A DNA stretch of 64,000 nucleotides from Phymatolithon calcareum (lineage: Eukaryota; Rhodophyta; Florideophyceae; Hapalidiales). The stretch lies in the NCBI GenBank assembly GCA_977006965.1, contig OZ345359.1, positions 2,046,001-2,110,000 of the forward strand, in the 5' to 3' direction. Positions 11,286-20,630 of this stretch are shown piece by piece; position 1 is the first letter of the stretch, and each line of letters begins with the position of its first letter. Under the pieces are notes generated by a model. That model had not been told where the DNA came from and ran no database searches. It saw only the letters and a program-made list of their open reading frames with translations. Made by a program: the position numbers and the translations under genes.

Positions 11286-11323
11286 GTGGAGATCTCATTT
11301 TACTCTAGCTAGATTTTTTTGTT
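11286..11323 (+). repeat. Direct repeat, left copy (partner 14203-14240)
   Basis: GGAGATCTCATTTTACTCTA here matches GGAGATCTCAGTTTACCCTA at 14203, in the same orientation, and both run on to a TTTTTTGTTC. The pair brackets the large inverted repeat. Confidence 0.7.
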
Positions 11324-11559
11324 CCTACGTAGGATTGTACTCGAACCGAATGCGTTTTAAATCAATAATGTATGTTGCGGGTGGTATATACAGTATGCAT
11401 GTGTGTTATATATAACATACGTACATATAGGATAGGAATGACCCGTGCAACAGAAATAAACATTGCACGAAGAAGTAGTTTTTCAAATAAAATTTGGATT
11501 CAGAAATATAACCAAAATAACGTTCTGAGCGAAAAATATATTGCTGTTCCTAGCCCGTG

Positions 11560-12345
11560 CAGCATGTCACGTGCAGTGTAACGGAGGCGGTACCCGTGCC
11601 TCACACCAATGCCATCCTGCCGAACAATCCATCGTCAATCAGCCATAAGCCACCCAGTCTATAGATTGTGTGTACAGTACAGAATGAGACGAACCTTACG
11701 TGATTCGAGACTTTGTTGAGGGGAGTTTGTTCTTTCCTAGATGGCTCAGCACTGTTAGTTCTACGTTTGCTTCGTTCTGGAGCGCTTTCTACAGGTACAG
11801 AACTGCAGCGCGATGGGCGAGAGGTACCTCAACAAATATTAGCTGCGCACGCTGCACATACGTGTGGCGCCATTTTCAAGAGGTAATCGGCAGGGAGAAC
11901 AAGTGTTCCTGGTGCTTTGTTTGTCCAAAGCATAGCGTCATATTCAAGGGGTAATCGGCAGGGAGAGCAAGTGTTCCTGGTCCTATGCTTGTTCAGAGCG
12001 TACGGTGCTTGATTGAAGTTTTCAATTGGCAAAAACGTCTTGTGCTTACGCTTTGGCGCGACGGGACTTCCTTAATGGCGAACACTGCAATTACCTGCGC
12101 GGCAAAGCAATGTCTACATCTTCGTCCACTGGTTCAGCTTAGTACCCTTTGAAAGAAACGCTAGTACGTGAATTGACGCCCATTTCAAAGTTGTATTGGC
12201 ACCCATTGCTATATGTTCCGCCTAAATGCAAAGCAAATTCAGGCCTAACAAACATGATTTGAGCTTCACGACTTTACGCTGCTGCTTCAACTTCATGGAG
12301 GAATGTCCGCTTACAGTCCTTACATTTGAAAGGGGGCTCTTTGCT
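11560..12345 (+). repeat. Left arm of a large inverted repeat (partner 13290-14030)
   Basis: The inner 600 bp of this arm (about 11745-12345) is nearly identical to the reverse complement of 13290-13880. The outer 180 bp is diverged, but shared words remain (TACCCGTGCCTC/ACACCCGTGCCTC, TGTGTACAG). Both arms contain a short open frame with a CARCTYVWRH and a CSWCFVC motif. Four spaced cysteines could be a zinc knuckle, but I recognise no family. Arm homology without matching coding genes suggests a fold-back or very long-TIR element. Confidence 0.8.
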
Positions 12346-13289
12346 TCCCTTCAGAATCCCTGAGCGTAGGATTTAAACGCTAACGGATATGACTTGTTTT
12401 CTTCACACAGATTCGCTCCGTATTCCAAATTTCGCGATGGCGCGACCAATTTCGACAGTAGACTGCAGTACTGGAAAGTTTCAGGCACCATTGTGAGCTT
12501 TTGTGTTCTTCAATCCATAGTCTGCAATGTCGCACCTCACCCTAGGTTCCCCTGTTCACGTGGCGATTTGCGATCACCGTCAACTCTGCAGCGCCACACA
12601 TGCAACCTCCTCCGCATAACACTCTTTTTCCGTCAATACTCTATCGCTATTTTCCGCCTAGCATCACATCGCCGTGTTGAAGCCCCCGCAAAGCAGAGCT
12701 GGGCGTTCCGGTTTGGCTTTCCGCGCGAGTCGCCGCAGCGTCTTTCGTGACTGTCCTCACATTCGTGGTCGTGTTCAGGGCGACTGCACCGCTCTGGCTA
12801 CAAGCCACTACACTGTACCTGGAACCACTCAACGTCCCCCGGGGCGAAATCTTTGACGCGTACGGGAAGCTCGGTGGTCGTATATGTGGTGCCAGAAAGA
12901 AGTGCGATAAGATCTGATTACACTTCCTTGTGCCTCCTACGTTGCTTTCCTTTCCTGTACAATACTTAAATTGGTCGGCCTCAGAACCGGCCAACACTGT
13001 TGGCAATCGCTCACACTCTTGCGTGCTAAAGAGACTCAACTCAAGTTGTGTTTTCTACAGCAGAAATGTGCCACTATCTTCAGACAGAGTTGAAAGATGC
13101 CCTGACTGTTTATTTTCCAAACATGTTTGTATGTAATGCACGGTCGCGGGGGTTCCTCTATTAGGAAGACAGCATGCTATGAGAACACGCTGAGGACTGC
13201 CAGATTCGGTGCTTGTCAACCTTACGGCAATGGACCCATACATCAGAGTTAAAGTTCGCATTTTTTAAAGATTACAGTATGTACTTAGT
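12346..13289. other. Spacer of the large inverted repeat
   Basis: Contains no recognised gene; the open frames on both strands are short. It would be the loop or interior of the fold-back structure. Confidence 0.5.
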
Positions 13290-14030
13290 GAGCCCACTTT
13301 CAAATGTAAGGACTGTAGGCGGACATTCCTCCATGAAGTTGAAGCAGCAGCGTAAAGTCGTGAAGCTCAAATCATGTTTGTTAGGCCTGAATTTGCTTTG
13401 CATTTAGGCGGAACATATAGCAATGGGTGCCAATACAACTTTGAAATGGGCGTCAATTCACGTACTAGCGTTTCTTTCAAAGGGTACTAAGCTGAACCAG
13501 TGGACGAAGATGTAGGCATTGCTTTGCCGCGCAGGTAATTGCAGTGTTCGCCATTAAGGAAGCCCCGTAGCGCCAAAGCGTAAGCACAAGACGTTTTTGC
13601 CAATTGAAAACTTCAATCAAGCACCGTACGCTCTGAACAAGCATAGGACCAGGAACACTTGCTCTCCCTGCCGATTACCCCTTGAATATGACGCTACGCT
13701 TTGAACAAACAAAGCACCAGGAACACTTGTTCTCCCTGCCGATTACCTCTTGAATATGGCGCCACACGTATGTGCAGCGTGCGCAGCTACTATTTGTTGA
13801 GGTACCTCTCGCCCACCGCGCAGCAGTTCTATACCTGTAGAAAGCGCTCCAGAACAAAGCAAACGAAGACCACACAGTCCTGCGCCATCCCCCTAAACAA
13901 TGTTCTGATGCACGTCACGTGCGTCTCTGTACACCGAGAATGGCTTCCAGCTGATTACCATGGGACTGACGTGGGATTTTTCGGTCACGTAGTCGAGGCA
14001 CGGGTGTCGACACCGTTGTCATCATGACGT
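13290..14030 (-). repeat. Right arm of the large inverted repeat
   Basis: Reverse complement of 11560-12345. The inner 600 bp are nearly identical, with differences such as GACGGGACTT versus GGGGCTTCC around the middle. The high identity of the inner part and the lower identity of the outer part indicate either recent gene conversion or two events of different age. Confidence 0.8.
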
Positions 14031-14202
14031 CTCCCGTTACAGGCAGCAGGAGTCATTCATAGCTACATATTTGTCGCTCAGATGCTAATTTTAGATTATA
14101 TTTTGGGATACAATTTTTCTTGAAAATCTACTTCTGCGCGCTATGTTTATCAGGGGTCGGTCCGTGAAGTATTTTCTCGTTCTTTTATATGCCCTATTTC
14201 CG

Positions 14203-14240
14203 GCGGAGATCTCAGTTTACCCTAGCTACGTTTTTTGTTC
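14203..14240 (+). repeat. Direct repeat, right copy (partner 11286-11323)
   Basis: Same orientation as the left copy. It lies 160 bp upstream of the metalloprotease start. Confidence 0.7.
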
Positions 14241-14390
14241 TCACTTACGCCACTCCTAAAGGATTATAAGAACCATGTTGATGTAGAATACCTATATGTA
14301 GAGGGCAGCTGACGGTCCGCCAACTCCTTGTTTAACCCCTCTCAGTCACCTTTCGCGATCAAGAACGACATTTCTAATTCCACCTCTTGC

Positions 14391-14397
14391 AAAGGAG
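14391..14397 (+). promoter_or_regulatory. Shine-Dalgarno-like AAAGGAG, 6 nt before the metalloprotease ATG
   Basis: AAAGGAG at 14391-14397 is spaced as a bacterial ribosome-binding site before the ATG at 14404. It is unexpected in a nuclear genome and agrees with a bacterial origin of the following gene. A seven-base match can also arise by chance. Confidence 0.5.
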
Positions 14398-14403
14398 TTT
14401 ATA

Positions 14404-15582
14404 ATGGCTGATAAATCGCAATCAATTCATGGTCAACTGAACGCGATCCTGAATCGCATCGAGAAACTTGAGTTGGCCGCCAAACGTGGCGGCGTCCCAC
14501 CTGGAAGTGCGGATGGGCCGTCCTTCAGCAATGACTTCGGGCTGGGCTCGTGCGCGTTGCCCGAGGTTCCCGAGCGGACGCTCGCGCCTGGTGTGTCGAG
14601 CTACCGAGAGGGTCTGATTCGCTACATCGGGAAGAAATGGGTCAACGGCACAAAGCTCAAGTATTACATGTTCGACAACGGCCCATACAAAGGCGTGCCG
14701 AGCAACGAGGACCTCGTTCGAGCGTCTTTTAAGGCGTGGGAGGATGTAGGCATCGGGATTGAATTCGAGGAAGTCACTGACATCAACGTCGCTCAAGTCC
14801 GCATCGGCTTCTTGAGAGACAACCGCTCATGGTCTTATGTGGGCAGGGACGTGGTAGACATTCCAGGCCGACTGGAACGGACGATGAATTTCGGGTGGGA
14901 CCTGACCCAAGACTCGCGCGGCGGCGGACTGGACACCCCGATCCACGAAATTGGCCATACCCTAGGGTTCCCTCACGAGCATCAAAATCCGTTTTCGGGG
15001 ATCGTGTGGGACGAAGAGGCCGTGTATCGCGCGTTTGCCGGCCCGCCGAACAACTGGCCCCGCCAAACGACGTTCCACAACATCCTTCGCAAGCTGTCTC
15101 CGCAGGAAGTTGCGGGCTCGAACTGGGACCCTAATTCGATCATGCACTACGGCTTTGGGCCGGGGATGATCGTCGAGCCTGCCCAGTATAACAAAGGCCT
15201 TCGGCCCACTGACGGACTTACCGACATCGACAAGGCAGAAGCACGCAAGTTCTACCCGCCGCTCAAAACGGTCAAGTACAAGAAGCTGGAGCCGTCCAGC
15301 TTGGAGAAAATGTCGATTGGCCCCGGCGAGCAAAGCAACTTTTCTATTGAAGTCGATCGCTCCGACAAATACACGATCCAGACTTTTGGCAAATCCGACT
15401 CAGTGATGGTGTTGTTCGAAGAGGTGAATGGCGAAATGGAATTCGTCGCAGGCGATGACGACAGTGGAACAAGTCTAAATGCGAAGATCACCACGCGGCT
15501 GGTTCGCACCCGCAAGTATGTGCTCCGCATCCGGCTCTACCTGAATTGGGCTAGTGGGGACACGGCCGTGATGTTGTCGTAG
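14404..15582 (+). CDS. Astacin-like (M12-type) zinc metalloprotease with C-terminal beta-sandwich, bacterial-looking
   Basis: This intact 392-residue protein has no signal peptide at its N-terminus and a short coiled-coil-like start (residues 8-28). The catalytic domain spans about residues 60-285. It has the zinc signature HEIGHTLGFPHEH, with H181, E182, H185 and H191, and the Met-turn SIMHY with M247 and Y249, as in astacins and related bacterial M12 peptidases. It hydrolyses peptide bonds with water activated by zinc and Glu182. Residues 290-392 are rich in beta strands and contain DSVMVLFEEVNG and GDDDSG motifs, resembling bacterial PPC (prepeptidase C-terminal) domains. The gene is visibly richer in G+C than its surroundings, has no introns and carries a Shine-Dalgarno-like leader. 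It is flanked by an inverted repeat on the left and a LINE1 tail on the right. Horizontal transfer from a bacterium is inferred. It could also be a native gene of unusual composition. Confidence 0.9.
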   Translation: MADKSQSIHGQLNAILNRIEKLELAAKRGGVPPGSADGPSFSNDFGLGSCALPEVPERTLAPGVSSYREGLIRYIGKKWVNGTKLKYYMFDNGPYKGVPSNEDLVRASFKAWEDVGIGIEFEEVTDINVAQVRIGFLRDNRSWSYVGRDVVDIPGRLERTMNFGWDLTQDSRGGGLDTPIHEIGHTLGFPHEHQNPFSGIVWDEEAVYRAFAGPPNNWPRQTTFHNILRKLSPQEVAGSNWDPNSIMHYGFGPGMIVEPAQYNKGLRPTDGLTDIDKAEARKFYPPLKTVKYKKLEPSSLEKMSIGPGEQSNFSIEVDRSDKYTIQTFGKSDSVMVLFEEVNGEMEFVAGDDDSGTSLNAKITTRLVRTRKYVLRIRLYLNWASGDTAVMLS

Positions 15583-15849
15583 GCGACCTTGGGCTGTCGA
15601 GACCCGCGGATTGCGGCGTTAAACTGCGACCGTCATCGAGTTCCAGAACGGCCCGCAGATCAACAACAGCTGCGGAGCAAAAGGAATGGTCTGCCCTACA
15701 GCGATATACACCTGTACCCTTTCCGCTGCTTTCTGCGTTAGGTTTACACGAGCGATAGTTGAAGTGATGTTATCTTTGTTGCACCTGAGAAAATGCTCGG
15801 CATTTTTGTGCTGCGCCTTCCTATTGGAAAGCGCCATTAATCCGTCTGT

Positions 15850-15890
15850 TGAGGCCTTGGGAGCCTTTTAAGTAAAATTGACATATATCC
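15850..15890 (+). mobile_element. Solo LINE1 3' tail
   Basis: GAGGCCTTGGGAGCCTTTTA, then a TAAAATT..CATATATCC end, matches the last 40 or so bases of the LINE1 family (compare 54108-54148). No LINE1 coding sequence precedes it, so only the 3' end was copied. It lies 270 bp after the metalloprotease stop and could supply a poly(A) signal. Confidence 0.7.
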
Positions 15891-15899
15891 TCATGGCCA

Positions 15900-17000
15900 G
15901 TTCCGGGGAAAGGTGAATATGGACTGCTAACTAGACGAGGTTCTTAACGTTGCGCGCTTTGTGCTGCTTCTCCTGCACTATAGATGAGATTTTGTGTTGA
16001 CCAAAGATGTCAACGTGATCGGCGGGGTATCGGTCGATCCCGAACTGGGAGGAGCGTGGACGAATTTTCAAAAAAAGTTACAAAAAGTCATCAAGTAGTT
16101 AATGTATTTTATAAAGTAAACTCGAACCGATCCTTTGCCGACACTGCAGGTTTCCAGCAGACTGACGGCATTTTCGACGCGATGTCATGAAAAAATTTGC
16201 AATGTTAAGACCCTCGCGCAAAGATGTAACCCTTTCACGCCCATCACCCAGCTGTGGGAGATAAAGTTACGTCCGTCCAATGTTCGATACGTAGTCTAGT
16301 CCACGATACAGAACTCTTTATATGGAGAGTTACGATTTTATTCAGAAAGGGCTTGGTCCGAAACGCGATTCATGATATTGCACAATACGCCTGTGCACTG
16401 CATATTCTCACCCAGCGCAACTTAACCATAGAATTGCGATAGCAATATGTCGCGCCATTGATCGTACTACGCCTTGGAAAGGGGAGACTTATTGTCGTAG
16501 AAACGTGCTTGATAAGGGTCTTGGGGAAATCCCACCACTTCCACGCTGCTCAGAATACCGGTTGGGTCTATTCTGAACTCTGGTGGAATGTGTGATGTCT
16601 TGGAAATGCGTGCTTCAGTTTACTGGAGTGAATCAGAAGTAGTGTTTAAGTAGGCTGTGCTAAGAGGATCTGATCACGTCGCATGAGTACTGGCCTATCG
16701 TTTAGAATATGCATGCCAAGACAGTGTCAGAAACTCGCTGCGCAGAACAGTCGCGCGCGTCTACATCTAAGCCAACCATCGCTTGAGTGGTGCGTGTGTA
16801 TCACCGACAGTGCACGTTGAAAGCAGGTGAATACCTGGATGTATTCGTTCACGAGGGTGTACGCGTAGTCGCTTGTGACCGTTGTTGTAGATGTAGGTGC
16901 AAATCATGCAGTGCGTGTTATGTCTTGTGCCGAGAGTGTTAGCAAAGTGGTTCGTTCAGTTAGAGCGCGATTGTTCCGCAAACAAGATGGAGAGATTGAC
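15900..17000. other. No gene recognised
   Basis: Only short overlapping open frames occur. A CCTTTCACGCCCATCACCCA word at 16230 followed by GGGAGATAAA resembles CCTTTCACACCCACAACGC...GGGAGATAAA at 9127-9173, so a short dispersed repeat may be present. Confidence 0.3.
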
Positions 17001-17002
17001 AA

Positions 17003-17517
17003 AAGGAAGCAATGAAGGATATTGAATATCTCAAGATGTATGAAGACTTGCGACAAGCCCTTCAGAAAGCCCAGGAGGGATCTGTCACGAAGAAGAGGAG
17101 GAGAGAAGAAACAATTAAGGTACGGAAAAAGGAAGAAGAAGGCAGATCAATGAAGATTCCTATTGAAGGCAAGCTACCAGGCATCCTTTTCATAGGAGAA
17201 AGAAAAACACGTTTAAGATGCCTAAGGTTGACATTCAATCGAGCACCCCTTTGGAGGAAATCAGTGTTGGGTGCTTACTGTGGGATTGCCGCGGTGATCG
17301 AACTATTCGCCTTACAACGTACTCTAGCGTCATCGAAGATGAGTACAGAAATTGAGTTTGAGTGCAAGAGACTCACAGGAGCTCTTGTTGGGAGAGAATT
17401 ACGAATCAAGAACGTTTTGAGTAGCCAGACGACTTTAGCGTAGAGATTATGCAAGAGCTGCCCCGTTACTCCAAGGTAAGGCTTTGGGAGCTCTCAAAAT
17501 AAAATCATCAAATATCC
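17003..17517 (+). mobile_element. LINE1-E: 5'-truncated copy, nearly identical to LINE1-D
   Basis: The 143-codon frame at 17012-17443 matches codons of LINE1-D at 53641-54072 almost base for base, then the common tail. The C-terminal reading frame is intact. A possible imperfect TSD (AGAGATTGAC/AGAGATGAC) lies at the edges. Confidence 0.92.
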
Positions 17518-17519
17518 CT

Positions 17520-20074
17520 TACCAGAGATGACTACTTAGACAGTTATCAGAATATACGGCGATTCCCTGGTCGATTTTTACTCAGTGCAAAATGGGCATT
17601 ATTTTGTACTACATTAGACAGTCAATTTGAGTTTCCTGCTTGTGAGGCCTTGACGGGTGCTTTTCGGGTCGCTGATTCAATTGATAATACGAATCGTTTT
17701 CTTTCCTACCTCGTCCGCTGTCCTGCCCAAACAAGAGGACTTTACCACCTCGTCATGCGGTAGTTACAAATTGTAAGATTCCATTGTATGCATATTGGTA
17801 GGGATGAGAGCGGGATTGTTGCCATCGAGCTTATATTATAGAAATTATTAAACACCCTCAGCAACACGCTTAAGACTGCGGGGGATATGTGTTTCATCTG
17901 CTACTGTCCTGTAACTTCAGTACTCAAATCTACCATTCCGTATATAGCTCCACTGTTGAGGCCCTAGCTGCGAAAAAACACTTGGAAGGATGGGAGAAAG
18001 GCTTAGAGGCGCACCAACAGCTCGTGCTCGCAGCTCTCATTTCTTGGTTATATTCAATGTCATCATACAAGATTATAGTGAATCGAAAGTAGTTAGTCCA
18101 GAGCTTTGCTTAGAGGATTGAGTGTGAACGACGGTTTCCTTCATGAACGATGCAGCGCCGCTTACGGATTGACATGGAGACCAAGAAGAACTCATACACG
18201 TTTGATAATCTCGCCAGCTCGAGGAAAATCAGAAGGCGGTGAGTTCCGACTCTCGTGGCGGTTGATGTCCAGTGAAGACGAACTGGATACGAATTTGACA
18301 TGTGGGAACGCGTGAGCTGACATTAAGGGCACATTTATGGAGTCGTCACCGAATAGGAGTTGAAACCATTTCGTTTGACGATTCTGAAAGCTTGAGGAGG
18401 TTTGATGGAGTTCGAGTCGGTGGAAAACGGGATCGAATTTGACCCTTTCCACTAAATTAGTCAGGAGGGGTACAAAGAGTTTCTTTTGATGGCGATCAAT
18501 ACACCACTTTCAGAACGAAAATATCCAATTAGCTTCTCGTTGTCTAGTAGATTATAAAAAGTGATTTCTCGAGGAAACTTCAGTCGGTCGTGAAAGCTGT
18601 GCGCACTAAGCGTAAGTACAGTCACTGTGTGTTCTCATGCATCAAATGATTATCTGCAATTTTTGTACCTCGCCAAAGCGATACAGCGCTGAAAATCTAC
18701 CGCAAATAACGTTCTCAAGAGGACGTTGGCCACGTAGAGAACAGCAAATCGCTTGCGATAATGCACCGTTCCTGTGCTGTTTCTGAAGGTTGTGGTGCCC
18801 ATGATGTCTGGATAGCTTACCACTGACACTTGCTGCGTGTAGCGCTAGGCTCCAAAGAACCCGACGCCACATGGGAGAGAAAATCCCAAGAGAGGAGAGA
18901 GACGAAAAGAGCGGGAGAGACAAGACAAAAAGAGGAGGAAAGAAAGACAGACAACCAAAACCCCCAGACCAGCGGACAAAATAGGCGTCCACCATCGTAG
19001 TACTACATAGCTTTGCGGGAACGCAAGCGGTCGTGAACGTAGAACACGAGCGCAAGGCTACGCCGAACAGGGCTTCAGAAGCTTGACGAGGTAGATGAGG
19101 GTGAATAGAGATAGACACGACTTGAACCAGGGCGAAGTCGGTAATGCAGGTCACGGAGGACACTCCACAGCTTTGCGGGAACACAAGCGGACGCATGGAT
19201 GAGATACTAGGGCGAGGCTACGCCGAACAGGGCCTCGGAAGCTCGGCGTGAGGAGCACTTAGGTCCAGATGATAAGCGCAACTTGCAACACAAAACGGGC
19301 AAGATTGCCATACGGTAACTCCAGCGATCGTGTGGACGAACACGAGCGCGGGCCTTCGAGGAAACGAAGAAGAATAAGCGTGGAGACTAGTCGAACGGAC
19401 GTCCACTGCGCCGCTTACGACATGACGAAAGGCAAAAGAGAAAGGAAGGAGAAAACGACGCCGTCTTTAGGCGGCGACTATGGCTTGGCCGTCGACCTTC
19501 GCACGGACGCACGAAAAAGGGAAAGGGAAACTTGAACGCGGTTGTCGACGCACCGGCTTGCGCGCCGAAACGGTTGAGTCCAAGAAGGTTGGCAAGAGCT
19601 CCGACTCCGCGTGGTCGAAGGGACTGTCAGGCGAACATTGCGCGTGCTTGATCCAAGCAATCGAGCCGAAATCCAGAACTCCCCCCCTTCCTTTACTCAG
19701 AGGAAGGAACTAACTAGCTTATATACTACAACCTACGCAAAAGACAGCGATGCAGCGCATAGACACACGAGAGACACGTGTAAGTATGGCCCAACAGATC
19801 ACCTACCACGAGCAGCATGACTGTCGCGATCCAAGTTGCGCGGCGTACAGTCGCGAGAGGAAAAAGAGACCGCCTTGGGACAGCGACATAACAGCGGGCG
19901 CTACACTGCGTTTTATAGTTGCGAAATTCCCACAACAGAACAAAAGTTGGCACGCGGGATGAGGACAAAATAATTGAGCACAAGTGAACACTCTGTAACT
20001 GTTTGGTTCGATGTCTCTCCCTCTCGCAGACGGCGTTTTTCTGTAGCGGAAATCTCCAAACGTCTTACTCCTAG
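17520..20074. other. No gene recognised; G+C-rich repeat-bearing part at 19.0-20.0 kb
   Basis: The left part has short frames only. Two diverged direct copies lie at 19011-19100 and 19172-19260, with CTTTGCGGGAACGCAAGCGG and GGCTACGCCGAACAGGGC words about 161 bp apart. The stretch 19000-19960 is purine- and G+C-rich with Arg/Lys-rich open frames on the plus strand and no recognised domain. A 184-codon minus frame at 18642-19196 has no supporting motif. Confidence 0.35.
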
Positions 20075-20194
20075 TTATTTCAACTCGCTGACACCAAAAG
20101 CGTCGAATGGCATGGAACGCAAAACAAGGAAAAAGGAATGCTAGTGTCCGAAGAAACTACAGGAAACATTTAACCCCGCGGGAAAGACCCTGCA
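20075..20194 (+). mobile_element. LINE2-c, upstream part (split by hAT-1)
   Basis: Encodes SNGMAWNAKQGKR, equivalent to ENSMKWNTKPGKS after the RT palm in LINE1-D, and ends at the hAT target site. It continues at 23306. In frame across the hAT insertion, the FNPAGKTL part joins a TYLGVFL part, equivalent to YLAGREL...YLGVSM of LINE1. Confidence 0.65.
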
Positions 20195-20630
20195 CACGCT
20201 TGGTAGCAATATTATTTTTATTGTTTTATTGCAATTTATTGCAGTATATTGCAATAAAGCCTTAATTGCCCTGAGAATTACTTATTGCCATAATTATTGC
20301 AAAAAAGAATGGCATATGATCGAAAATCAAGGTACACCCTTGCCCTCCTCAGCGCTGGAAAGATCGTCGCACAGCTCTGCGGTACAGGATCTGTAGGGAA
20401 ATTTGCGGAAAAGGGTTATAGAAGCTCCCCGAACAGTTTACGTATTGCGACCCGAATCTGCGGCATCCGATTGCTCTCAGGAATTCTGCTCTGTTGTCGA
20501 TGCCTCTCGATAATTACAGACACGTCGACCGGCATTGACTCGAAAAATTCCTCCTGAATGCTGTCTTGCTCACGCGATCTCTTGGACTTCACACTCCTAC
20601 GAATTGCTCTGCCGAAACACTACGTCCAGA

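Noticed and set aside
14391-15582. A bacterial contig or operon
   Set aside because: Only one bacterial-looking gene is present. Both flanks carry the eukaryotic repeats of the rest of the window, and no neighbouring bacterial gene is seen.
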